Shown here piece after piece: positions 1 to 10,023 of a stretch of 64,000 nucleotides of DNA. The stretch comes from Siderastrea siderea. Taxonomy: Eukaryota; Cnidaria; Anthozoa; Scleractinia; Rhizangiidae. Below the pieces are notes generated by a model that was not told where the DNA came from, made no database searches, and saw only the letters and a list, made by a program, of their open reading frames with translations. Location: positions 29,129,686 through 29,193,685 of the forward strand of contig OZ034968.1 of assembly GCA_964030785.1 (NCBI GenBank), in the 5' to 3' direction. How positions within the stretch are numbered: position 1 is the stretch's first letter; every line of letters starts with the position of its first letter. Position numbers and translations under genes: made by a program.

Positions 1-97
1 AAAAAACTAACAACTATGTGTAGAAATTCTGACAATAAAACACCGATCTACGTTGTTTATGCGAGGCTTCTTAACATCATTATAAAGAAAAATGTAC

Positions 98-163
98 CTT
101 TTTCCATTTGTATTGGTCTAGTTTGTCCCTCTGAATTGTCCTGCACTGCGCTATAGTTATCCG
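98..163 (-). CDS. Short tail exon, 22 codons, related to 599-679
   Basis: 66 nt, acceptor CTCTTACAG, donor GTACAT, phase 1 to 1. Encodes DNYSAVQDNSEGQTRPIQME. It shares the NY/EY..AVQ start and RPIxM end with the exon at 679-599. The gene appears to continue beyond the left edge of the window. Confidence 0.45.
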
Positions 164-3100
164 CTGTAAGAGTAACATAAAACGTTAAATAACAATTTGC
201 ATATAACTGTTCCTGTAGTGAAGATATCGTTCACTTCTGAATCACCTAGTGATACTAATGCGCCAACTGAAGACCAACTGGTTTCAGGAACAAAGGGTTC
301 TTGTGTTTTAATCGTTGGCACATTTGAATATGGATAGCAAACTGAAAAAACGTCCCTATCTGCGTCAAAAAAAAATTAAAAATTTGGTGTTTCTTAGCGC
401 TGATTGCTGCGATATTGTTTTGAATATGCAAGTTGTGTCGACTTCTGGTGGGCTGAGGGATAAGGGGAGAAGGTAATATGTTTCCATCTTTCAAAAACTT
501 TCAGTATGTGCCGCTCATCTCGTGGGACAACACTGACTCTGCACTGTCCCAGCGAGGCTTCTAGTTCATACAGCCCAAGCAACATACTAGCTACTTACCG
601 CTTCCCATTTCTATAGGTCTAGGTTGTAGCGGTGCTTCTGGGTTTGAAGCGTTCTGGACTGCAACATTATATTCGTCATCTGTATCGTGTAATATAAAAA
701 AAAGTTAATAAGTGTTCGAATCTTCCCGTTATCAGAACCAGTAGTAAACATCAAGCATCCATGCACAAAAACGTAAAGTAAATTCGAATATAGGCCGAAA
801 CCCACTCTTGAAGTAAGCCAATCCCTTAACACCACTCTTATCTCTTTCTTTGGAACTGTGTGAACTATTCTTTATCGTTGGATTTTAATTCTGTTTTTGC
901 AGCCTGGGCCTCTCGTTTGCGATAGGAAAAAACTCTCATTCGCTATCGGCGACTACTGTGCTCCCTCTCCTGTGCTCCTCTGAAGAGTTTAAGTCTGCTC
1001 AAATTTGAATCCATGAAAGCTCAATTCTCTCTCTTGTTTGGCCTCTAACTCACAGGAGTTCTCACTGACTTTCCTCAGTGTACTTTACTCAGTGTACTCT
1101 CAAACATGTTGCTGTTGTTGTTTCGCCGACTCTCGTTCTCGTTTGGCCTGGGCCTCAGAAGAGCCTTCTCACACGACATACAGTAACAACCTCCAAAATA
1201 TCGCGATTAAGATAAGAAGTTACAAATGCCCACTAGTCACACCCACTTTGTTTAACGAGAGTGACACGAGCAAATTTACGACTGACAAACGTGTGATCCT
1301 CGGATTCCGAAGTGAAACGGGATTTAGAAATTTTGACTTAATTTGAAGGTGAAAGGGGAACCAGGGAAACTCGGATCTCAGATAAAGGGCGAGAACCAAC
1401 AACAAATTAAAAACTCGCCCCAATTATGGCGTATGGTTTTAGTGGTAAAAATTACGCCATATCCGAACCCTGGAAGTCTTTAGGCAATACGTTCATAAGT
1501 ACATGTATACAGCCAATCAAATTGCTACACTATAAGACAAAAGTTGAAATGAGTTGGTCCTTGCTGACCTCCAGTTTTTTACATCATTTCGTTCCAAGAC
1601 GGGCAACGCTGTTCGAATAACATTTGAAGCACTTGTACCATACCCAGCCCGATATCCACTGTATTAGAAACATAAATGGACCTACACATATTACTTCTGA
1701 TAGGTAGACTGTTACATACCAGTTCCTGTTATAAGATTATCATGCGATTTGCCTTCACTTTTGGTCTCATTCACAAAAACCATCGGCTCGTTAACTACAA
1801 AGAGCTCGCCTTTGTCTCCTTCGGAAAGAAACGAAAACATATTTTTCTTTTACTGCACTTTGGTCATTTTTTGCAACCTTGTGACCTCCCATTACTCACG
1901 GTCTCCTTACCGGGAATAAGCTCTTAATAGGGGAATTTGGATTTCTTTTTACCAGGCATATAGTGGTATTTTTTGTGCATTTTTATGAATTAAGCTTGAT
2001 AAGAACTTCTTGCGTACCAGTTCCTGTTATAGAATTATCCTGAGCTTTCTCTTCACTCTTATTTCCATTTACAGAGGCCAAGGGCTCGTCCACTACGATG
2101 AGCTCATCTTTGTCTCCTTTAAATAAACGAAAGAATAATAAGTATGCATTTGTGAAGCGCAAGTAACATCTGAAGCGCATTTTAAGAGAGAAATGTAAAC
2201 ATGTATGTATTAATTGTCATCAGTTTGCGCAACGCTTATAGAACGAGTAATAGACATATTACCGTCAATTTCTCTTGGTGTATCTCGCTTGCTTCGTACG
2301 TAAGGTTAAATAATGAGGCTCAATCATACTTGTATTGGCTATTTATACCTCTACATACGGACCGTGTATCTAAACAGGGCTGTAGCTAGCGAGGGGGCAG
2401 GGGGGGCAGCTGGACCGGTTGAGCCAGAGACTGAATCAAGTCTTTGTATTAGGATTTTCATTATTTAAAGGATTTGTTTTCTTTAGACTCAGTTATTTTG
2501 ATTGTAGTGACTTGCAGTTGTTTCCCATTGTCATAGCCAGGAAATCGGTTGGTCCACGGTGTGTGCAAATGGTAAGCAAAACGAAGCAAAACTCCCTATT
2601 GAGATTGGCGTGTACATTTGCACGGTTCACTCTCGTCTAATTTACAGAGAGTGCCTGGAACTTGCTTGTCAGATACAATATAGGGTCGGTAAAATACAAT
2701 ATAGTGAGCTTTTGAAGGACCGTAGAAAGTGATAATCATATCTAGCCAGACTTATGATCGAACCAACTACATACCAACGCCAAAGGATATTTATGAATGA
2801 AAATCAAACTGGAGACATCTTTTATAGGTTAGTTAGCCAAACACCATGCAGTATTGTGAAATGTTTAGCGTACTAGTGCTGGGATATACGGTGTGTTTCA
2901 AATTAATAGGACCTCGGAAATAATGTTGTAAGCACTGAAAACACCCGCTTTTTCACACTTATTCGAGGTCGATTTTTCGGAGACATACCTCATGACAAGT
3001 GCTGAAAATAGCGTTTCGGGGCCTCCAAATTTGAAAATTTTCTGGGGGAGTATACCCCCAGACCCCCCTAAAAGGCTCGTGCCTTCGGCAAAATGCTGTA

Positions 3101-5566
3101 GCCAAAAAAAGGTTTCGCCCTTTCTTTAATTCCTAGTAGTTTGCTCATTATTTTCGTACTGACTCGCCATAAATATGGGACATTTTTTGTTAAATGCTTC
3201 TCTCCCATTTACTGTGTTTTACTTTTACGTCTTGTCTTGATATTTCGGAGTCGCAAAGCTTTCGGTATAAAACCTACCGTTTGTAAAAAATTTTAATGAT
3301 GAGCGTGACGATGGAAGAAGTTCTAAACACAACGCTAAATGCTTAAACTTCTATTTCTACACAGTTTCTTGTCGTCTTAAGAAATCAAGCAATCAAGCAC
3401 TCCGAAAGAAACAAATCGATTCAATTTGTGTTTAAGTGCCGTTGTTGTAATTTTTTCCTTAATTAAGATTTGCTGCAAAGTGATTCTTCTCGTCCATTCT
3501 TCTCGCCGGGTTGCTCTCGGAGAAAAAACGTTCAGCTCACTTTGTTGTTGAACGTTCATTGGCCATATTTGGTCAGAGCAGGGCTATTTAGTAAATAAAC
3601 CTTCCGGCGGTTGGTATATCTGAAGATAATGCCTGAGGCTAAAAGATTGTTCGAAAAATGAACAATTAGCCAAGAAGCGAAGCTTCGAAGGCAACTGTGA
3701 GGGCAATCTTTCAGCAAGGGCATTATCGTCCGATACAGCAGCAAGCCAGGTAGGGTTTATTTATTTGATAAGCCTATGGTTAGTTTCCTCAACGCCCTCG
3801 TTTTATGGTGGCAAAAAGAAACGATTCAGTGAGGGTCTCAGCACATTTGCAGTTAAACAAATCCAAGCGAGGTAGTTTACTCGGTTTCATTACACTGTGA
3901 TTAGATCTGAAAAGTTAAAACCTGAAAAAGTGAATTCCTTTCTCGTTTTTCTCTCGTCGATAGTATCGGACGATGGGTATCGCCTGATACTCGCCTTCCC
4001 ATTTTGTACCACGTGAAGTGTTTCGTCCAATCAGCGCGCCCGAAAATTTTAAAGTGCTAGAAATCCAATAACCCTATTCCAGTTTTTAATATTGCAGAAA
4101 GTTCACTTGGCTTTGAAGTAATTGTAATTCGTATATTTGCGCAATAGATAAACTTAGCCTTGTCCCTTTAATTTGGTGCCCGTCATGATTTAAGAGTGGT
4201 CTCATAAAGCTTTCATTCAAATATGTAAGTAATCAGGGTTGGAACTTATTTAATGTCATGCAAATAAAATGAATAAATAATACCCACAGGGTGGTTTTTC
4301 AATCGCTGTTTCTAGATGAGACTAAAAATTGGAAATTTGGTGGTGGAAAAAACCGAATAACTCAAGCTACATTGGTGGTAGGTGCGTGCTATCATCTCTA
4401 CGGCATCCAGTCATCAAAAAATAGTTAAAAGTTACTTACCACCATGGCTCACTTCTTTGTCTTGTTCTTCGGAGCTGGTGGCATTACGTGAATCAAGCGA
4501 ATCAGAGTCATTACCTGGAATCACACACTACATTAAAAACAGGGAAACGGTGAAAAATGTGCTGAGTGGCAACCATGCCTAGATGTCATCGTTCGTTGCC
4601 CCTTCCCTCAATAATACAGTAGACTCCGACGTGGACGTTGCTCAGTTATTTACTATTGGCCATCTCGAACTCCCAAACGTTTTTTAGTTTCTCTTGTATG
4701 TTCAAGATTGTAGGAGTCTACTGTTCAAGCCCGGCCTCTATTCAATTCCAAACTGGTGTGCTCCTGGTTCGTTGTCAGCAATGCGTCCTTAGACATCAGC
4801 GGGCAGCAGTGGCCCTAGAAGAGCTACAGGGTACAAAAATCGTGTTATATATGGTCAGGATCCCCACCGACTAACATTCGTTCAATAGTTAAATAGCCGA
4901 AAGGGTGGAAGACGAAATCCACTGAACGGAAGATTCCTTAACTGCCTGGATACAGGATAGCACGTTTTTACCAGAGAAGAATAACACATGTCCAAACTAT
5001 TGATTTCTCTTAGTTAACGGGTTACTGATGATTCAATTTATATTATTTCATGAACTGAACTCAACCCTCACCGGCACAAGTGAAGTCTCCCCACAAGTCA
5101 TCAAAATTGATGTGTCCCTTTCTTGATCCGTCAATCAACCGTATTTGGGCAATCTTGTTTTTAAATTCACCGACATCCCACTCCCTTCTTCGCATGTGAT
5201 CACGGCAGTCGTCAGCAAAAGCTTCCCGAGCCACTTTACCATTTACGAGGAGCTCAGCCCGTATCTGTCCGGGGTCACAGCCACCACCGAACAGAAAATG
5301 CATTTTTGAGCCAGTGATACGAAATTTGGGAGAAGCAAGCGTGCCTATGGGATAGTCGCCTGTCATGTATCCTCCATCAGCGCTTGGACTGGACCTGTTT
5401 TCAAACGTTCCAATCCACCAATCACCTTGCAAGTTTGTTTTGGTTGCAGGGTCCCTTATGTTGGCATTGTCACCGTAGGTCGGTTGGTCATCAAAGGCGT
5501 GCCCACTTTTTTCCCATTCAGACAGCGATTCTTTGCCGTTCTCAAAGTTGAAATCTTTACAGTCAC
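98..5566 (-). CDS. Unrecognised multi-exon gene with a secreted-type beta-sandwich domain (partial at both ends)
   Basis: Inferred gene on the minus strand. Candidate exons are 5566-5072, 4514-4440, 2116-2018, 1818-1720, 679-599, 359-246 and 163-98. Every exon from 4514 downwards begins and ends in phase 1 and has an AG acceptor and GT donor. The first is a folded beta-sandwich domain, while the rest are short, acidic, low-complexity segments that look like a linker or tail. No signal peptide, transmembrane segment, start or stop codon was found, so the gene continues past 98 and probably begins upstream of 5566. The 33-codon exons at 2116 and 1818 are duplicates of one another, and the exons at 679 and 163 are diverged relatives. 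I do not recognise the whole protein. The joining of all exons into one transcript rests on strand, order and phase only. Confidence 0.5.
246..359 (-). CDS. Candidate 38-codon exon
   Basis: 114 nt, acceptor after a T-rich tract (GACGCAG), donor GTGATT, phase 1 to 1 like its neighbours. It encodes an open stretch including VPTIKTQEPFVPETSW and ends SSVGALVSL. Weaker than the other exons because the donor is non-consensus and no duplicate partner is clear. Confidence 0.3.
599..679 (-). CDS. Short tail exon, 27 codons
   Basis: 81 nt between GATACAG and GTAAGTAG, phase 1 to 1. It encodes DEYNVAVQNASNPEAPLQ followed by PRPIEMGS. The start (DEYNVAVQ) and end (RPIEM) resemble the exon at 163-98 (DNYSAVQ...RPIQM), suggesting another duplicated exon. 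The Tyr motifs are weakly reminiscent of SH2-binding sites, but this is only suggestive. Confidence 0.45.
1720..1818 (-). CDS. Duplicated 33-codon exon, copy 2
   Basis: 99 nt, acceptor CCGAAG, donor GTATGT, phase 1 to 1. It encodes DKGELFVVNEPMVFVNET followed by KSEGKSHDNLITGT. It is the diverged tandem duplicate of the exon at 2116-2018. The flanking intron sequence is much less similar than the exons, as expected if the coding sequence is under constraint. Confidence 0.5.
2018..2116 (-). CDS. Duplicated 33-codon exon, copy 1
   Basis: 99 nt, acceptor TTTAAAG, donor GTACGC, phase 1 to 1. It encodes DKDELIVVDEPLASVNGN followed by an acidic stretch ending in ITGTG. Its partner 298 bp downstream has the same length and phase and clear codon-level similarity (GDKxELxVVxEPxxxVNxxKSE...DNxITGTG). 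No known domain recognised. Confidence 0.5.
2205..2371 (-). repeat. Dispersed fragment of the 59-60 kb repeat
   Basis: Reverse complement of the stretch around 59,385-59,640. It shares the sequence from the ACGGACCGT box through GAGGTATAAATAG, the segment with GCGAGATACACCAA, and the region ending near GCGCAAACTAATAAC. It lies in an intron or flank of the left-hand gene. Confidence 0.7.
2372..3170. other. No gene seen; contains a cnidarian-type dispersed repeat
   Basis: Includes a CTGGGGG...CCCCCAG hairpin at 3041-3060 followed by the C-rich stretch ACCCCCCTAAAAGGCTCG. This type of sequence recurs in cnidarian repeats. No splice-bounded coding exon was found. Confidence 0.4.
3171..4380. other. 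Non-coding stretch
   Basis: Only short chance ORFs on both strands. No recognisable domain, RNA gene or terminal repeat seen. Confidence 0.5.
4440..4514 (-). CDS. Short acidic serine-rich exon (25 codons)
   Basis: 75 nt between TTCCAG and GTAAGT, phase 1 to phase 1, so it continues in frame from the beta-sandwich exon. The encoded segment is NDSDSLDSRNATSSEE followed by QDKEVSHG: acidic, serine-rich and with one N-glycosylation-type NAT. Probably a linker. Confidence 0.5.
4616..4722. mobile_element. Small MITE, pogo/Tigger-like
   Basis: About 107 bp bounded by perfect 12-bp inverted ends ACAGTAGACTCC / GGAGTCTACTGT. The interior contains GGCCATCTCGAACTCCC, related to a second degenerate copy near 13,930-13,980. 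Family assignment is by resemblance of the ends only. Confidence 0.5.
5072..5566 (-). CDS. Exon encoding a GH32-associated-type beta-sandwich domain
   Basis: Open exon of 495 nt (about 165 codons). The acceptor is TTTTTAG before the start and the donor is GTGAGG at 5071. Motifs in order: a CKDFNFENG start, GDWWIGTFENR near the middle, GTLASPKF, FLFGGGCDPG, AELLVNGKV, EWDVGEF and GHINFDDLWGDF at the end. This series (GTLxSPxF, FLxGGG, LLVxGKVxR, WDVxEFxxKxAxI, GHINxDxI) matches the jelly-roll domain I know from bacterial levanase and GH32-like secreted proteins and from some animal extracellular proteins. Several cysteines (C-D-F at the start, GGC, DDC, FTC) fit an extracellular location. In-frame stops lie just upstream with no ATG, so the acceptor is required. 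The frame runs 3 codons past the donor to a stop at 5061, so a terminal-exon reading is possible. The binding partner is unknown. Confidence 0.75.
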
Positions 5567-5603
5567 CTAAAAATGCAAGAATCAAAACTTGAGATTGAAG
5601 CAA

Positions 5604-7484
5604 TTCATCAAAGTTTCCATTTCACTACAATACGTATATTTGACGAATTCACATAAATAAAGAAATAAACTGTCTGAGACGGGAAACTTGTTCAAAGACG
5701 GAAAACTCGTCTAAATATGAATCCCGTCGAAGGAACGTTTTTTGTTCAAAATTTATCCGTCCATTTTCCCCTCAAATACGAAGGAAACTCAGACAAAACT
5801 TCCATAATACGAGTAAAACAATCAGGTTTTGAGTAGTTTTACCGTTGTTAAATTCATACTAAGACAATATTCTGCGAGGTGGATTTGGCCTTCTGAGTCT
5901 GACCTTCACAATTGTTATCCATCGTACAGGTATAACCTTAAGACCCCATCTCACCTGTACATGTTTGTCTTCATTATAAATCTAGTTTTCCTATTCAAAC
6001 GGATACATTCCATGAGATCATGGACCATCCTTGACGATCACTAAAACGCTTGCCAAAACGCAATCATCTAGAAACTCCAATTTGTGCTTGTTAGATTTCG
6101 TCCTCGATTGTTGCCTATCGATCAAGAGCAGTAATAAGAACATCCTTACAGAAGATTCTGACTAATAATTTTTCATTTCACCACCTGTGATTGCACAAGC
6201 TATAGTTAAAGGCCAGCGGTTTATTAGCTATCGAATTCGGCATTCCTAACTGCATATCTCGCGATCCTCATTAGTGCACAGTTGTTGTAGGACTTTCTGT
6301 CGCAGGCTATTGTCTGATGGGGTTTCAACGAGTATCATTTGTCTGACTTAGTGGTTGTCAGCTGTCAGTTAAGAGGATGAGTCACCTGTCAGCTATCATA
6401 AAAATAAGTCTGGGACATTCATGTTTATTTGTTAAGCGCAGTTGGTTTAGGTTTTTTGTGTCGGTTCGGCAGAAAGGATACGGAGAATAGGAGTCTTAAG
6501 TTAATTAATCTTTGGACACTCAATTAAACTTTCAAGTTTAACTTGTAGACACGCCCACCTTTTGCAAGATGAAATAAGTCTGCAGAAGCCAAAAGTATTA
6601 CCAGACACGCTGCATAAGTCCATGGAAATAACCTATGTTAACAACAAAAACGTAAGAAAAATGTAGTGTAGGCACAAACGCGACAATAATTAAACCAAGA
6701 TATAATTTTGGCGCATAAACTGCTGTCAAATTTAATTTCTTCCCATACTAACAATTTCTTCAATTTTTGGAAGCTTAAAACTACTTCACGGTAAACCTTG
6801 TTGACTTTGTATCTTCCGGTCTTAGCTTAATGTAGTTTTTAATATTTACGCTTCCATATCGGTTGTTGCAAGTCAATCAAAAATAATCTTTGACCTTATA
6901 ATTTTAAATCGCAATGATCTATAACTTCCTACTAAAATTAACGTAGTGTACTGTTGCGTTGGAGATACATGACTTCCTCTCAGGTAAATTCTGTTACTTA
7001 CTTCAGTTTTGTCAAAGTTATAATTGTTCAGAACTGCTTTGTTGAGACTGACCTATTATTTTGACCAGCCTGTTGCCATTTGTAATATATAGCTTTGACA
7101 AAAATAACACAACAGCCAACCCACCTTACTCCCATGTTGTCGTTTGGACTTCTCATCTACAACGCATTACATATATCTTGTACCCTTCGAATGTTACACT
7201 TTTGTTTGGAAAAATGTAATATTCGTTTAGTTTCTAAGTGAAAATTGACCACTTTTCCCTAATACTATCTGACGCCAGTTTCAAGACGAGAGAAGAGCAT
7301 TTTTGCCACCTGTCGTTGTTCCTGGTGTTCGATTGTTTGTTATTTACTTAGGGTAGATTAAACTGAGCAACCTGCCAAAGGTCACACTGAACAAATTCTG
7401 CTAAGATAACGAGCTGTTATCAAGACAATAATCCACCAAATAGTTTCGTAAAGTACAACATATGGTTGAAAGGAAACTGAGGAA
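5604..7484. other. Gene-free stretch
   Basis: AT-rich sequence with no splice-bounded coding exon or recognisable element. The missing 5' exons of the left-hand gene could lie here but none could be identified. Confidence 0.45.
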
Positions 7485-7493
7485 TATCCCAAG

Positions 7494-7575
7494 CATCATC
7501 GGAGACTTAGGGGCAGATAGTGGGGCGAGGGAAAGTCGGAACGGGCGCCTATCTGCCCCTGGGTCTCCGAGGATG
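7494..7575. mobile_element. 82-bp hairpin MITE with 9-bp target duplication
   Basis: The arms 7494-7520 and 7549-7575 are inverted and match at 24 of 27 positions. The element is bracketed by TATCCCAAG at 7485-7493 and again at 7576-7584. Too short to code for anything; non-autonomous. Confidence 0.75.
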
Positions 7576-7584
7576 TATCCCAAG

Positions 7585-9851
7585 AGGCATCTCATAATAT
7601 TTTGAATTGAGATTATTTTGACACTGTTTCGTTTCTTCTAAAAATATTTTTAACATTAAAATGTTCGATGGGATAAAACTGACTGTAATGTAATGTTATT
7701 TTAGAGCACTTATATAGGTTGGAAACTGACCCCTTGTCAAAGTTAACTCGAGACGTTTGATTAGAATTGAAGCCATGTGTTGGATGCCCAAAACTTGAGG
7801 TGTCTTAACTACTTCCAAGAAAGAACTAATTACCATTTGGGGTTACCTTTAAGTAATGTTTTTCCAAAGCAGCGCGCCAACCGAACGAGATGTCACTCAC
7901 TCTCCTTGTTAGTAGACTGGAAACAGGCAAAATCACAAATGGAACTTTCCAACGTTCCATTCCAGCCACTAAAAGAGGACTACCTTCTAGGCTAGTCCTG
8001 AATTTCCATTTTTTGTCCGCACATTTTATGTTCTAGTTGATTTCCAACCGAAATTTCCGGATTTTTTGTTGGAGATGATAAACACCCTTCGTTTACTATC
8101 CAAGTCGTGATGGATTACGTTCAAGTAAGGAAAACGCAGGCCTTGTCACGTCTTGATCTCAGATAAGAGGCCTCTTCCTGGCCTCTTCATATTCACGCAA
8201 GCCGGAAAACTGCTGCGTTATTTATTTTGCTTTCCTTGGTTCTTTTATGTTTTGAAACTCACAATTCAAGTGACTGTGTGTATAACTGACGAAACGTGGG
8301 TTCACCATTTTGGGTGCACAATTACCTGTGCACACAAAAGAGATTCTTCAGAAAGCAGTTATCTTCATTCAAGGGGGGCATGAACAATGTGTAATAATGT
8401 GCGTGATACGTTATTAGTCAAGGAATTTGCTTTTTAGAATAAATTATTCGTGTGCCTCGTCCATGACTGTCTATGTCTGACTTTTTTGTCTTCTTAAGTT
8501 TGTTAATTCGCATAACGTTAGTGATGAGTAGAGTGTGTCGCAGTTGCCTATTGAGCCATTTCTTAGCCGGGCTTTGCGTAGCAACCCAAAAAACAAATTT
8601 TAATAGACCTTGACATCCGCATGATCTTGCAAAGAGTTTTTCGACTCGCCAAAATGGAAACTGTCACATCGTATAACACAAAGAACGACAAACTACAACA
8701 GAAAAGACGTATTAAAACATCAAGGAACCCAACCCCATGCTTTCATGCTGTTGATTGCAATACTATTGCGAAAGACCTATTCTCTCCCTTTGTTCAAGGA
8801 CTGCGTAGACGGACAGAGGGATGAAACAAGCGAATGAACAAACAGCCAAACAAACGGAAAGGATAACGAGACGCATGGGCCAAGGTCAATTGTTTTCGTA
8901 CCTTGGTGTTAATTATCTGAGATCCTTTTCAGTTCGGTATGGCTGGGGAAACTTCAATAGGCAGTTTGCTCATTTCACATGCACACATGCACTTTAAAAA
9001 TACCAGGGCAAGATGGCACCTTATCACAGTTTTCGGATTCAAATGCTTAAAGTGCACCTAGCCTCAACAATTGTTTTCGCTCGGGTAATTCTCTGCGCCT
9101 GTCTCAGGTTACGAAAACTGGTCGTTATTTGATTCATGACCTAGCACGTAGAGGTATGGGTCTATTCCAAAATAGCGATGCAAAGCAATTTGTGACGTCA
9201 TTTCAGGAATAGACCCATAGCATGCCTCTCACTAGCTCGGTCGTGGGCCAAATATCCGCAACTTTTAATAAATTTTACAGCCTAACAAAGGTGAAATTTC
9301 CAGGAGAAAAAGGCAAAATGTCTTGAGGTTAGATGCACTTTGACATTTATCCGTGTATTAGTTACAAGCTGAAGATTTTGGCAAAACAGGATTGTGAAAG
9401 AGAGAAAAGCAAAATTTGCAAAACCATGAACTGTTTTCAAGATTCTTAAAGCGATGCAATCAATAACTTCAAAGTTTTAAAGCAACTATTTTATTCACGT
9501 ATTGTACAACGTGTACATCTTGAAAACAGCTGTTCTTACCTATGTTTTACGTTGTTATCTACTGCCTGCGATCTGTAATTCACGTACACTGCCTTCTATT
9601 TCACTACCAGATAGATTGGATCTGACACTCACGTTTTTCTCCCATTTTGGGCATAAAGGGTCAGGTCGCGCTATTCGAACTTATTCTTGCAGTGTACATT
9701 TACGTCAAGTACTCGAATACAATAACGAAAGGGTAATGGGTAGTGCCCTCTCAAATGTAGAGTCGTGCAAAGTTGTCCTAATGTTTGAATCTATGAAATA
9801 CACTGGTATAACCACTAAAATGAAGCCGTTTTTTTTTTTAACTTCTTTAAA
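7585..9851. other. Gene-free stretch downstream of the transglutaminase
   Basis: No convincing coding exon. Contains a short inverted repeat at about 9154-9219 with 14-bp arms TATGGGTCTATTCC / GGAATAGACCCATA. The transglutaminase 3' UTR presumably occupies the part next to 9852. Confidence 0.45.
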
Positions 9852-10023
9852 CTATCGGACCATGATATTATCAAGGAATGTTGGGAGCTCTGTAATTAAA
9901 CATTCGCCATGAACATCTGATAGTTCGTTGGACTGAAAACTAATGCCGACGTGATGCTCTCCCTTTCTTGCCGCAGTAAACGTGGTTTCCATTCTGGCTT
10001 CTTTATTGACACCAACTGTCCCC
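9852..10023 (-). CDS. Transglutaminase last coding exon
   Basis: Acceptor TTTGATAG after a T-rich tract, phase 2 start, stop TAG at 9852-9854. Encodes [20 protein letters not shown], then [17 protein letters not shown] and a short C-terminal tail. The xSFxSxxLSDVxG motif is the usual end of the last barrel. Confidence 0.85.

Noticed and set aside
394..585. Minus-strand frame with LYELEASLGQCRVSVVPRDE
   Set aside because: Composition is protein-like but it starts 14 bp after a donor site and has no acceptor in the phase shared by neighbouring exons.
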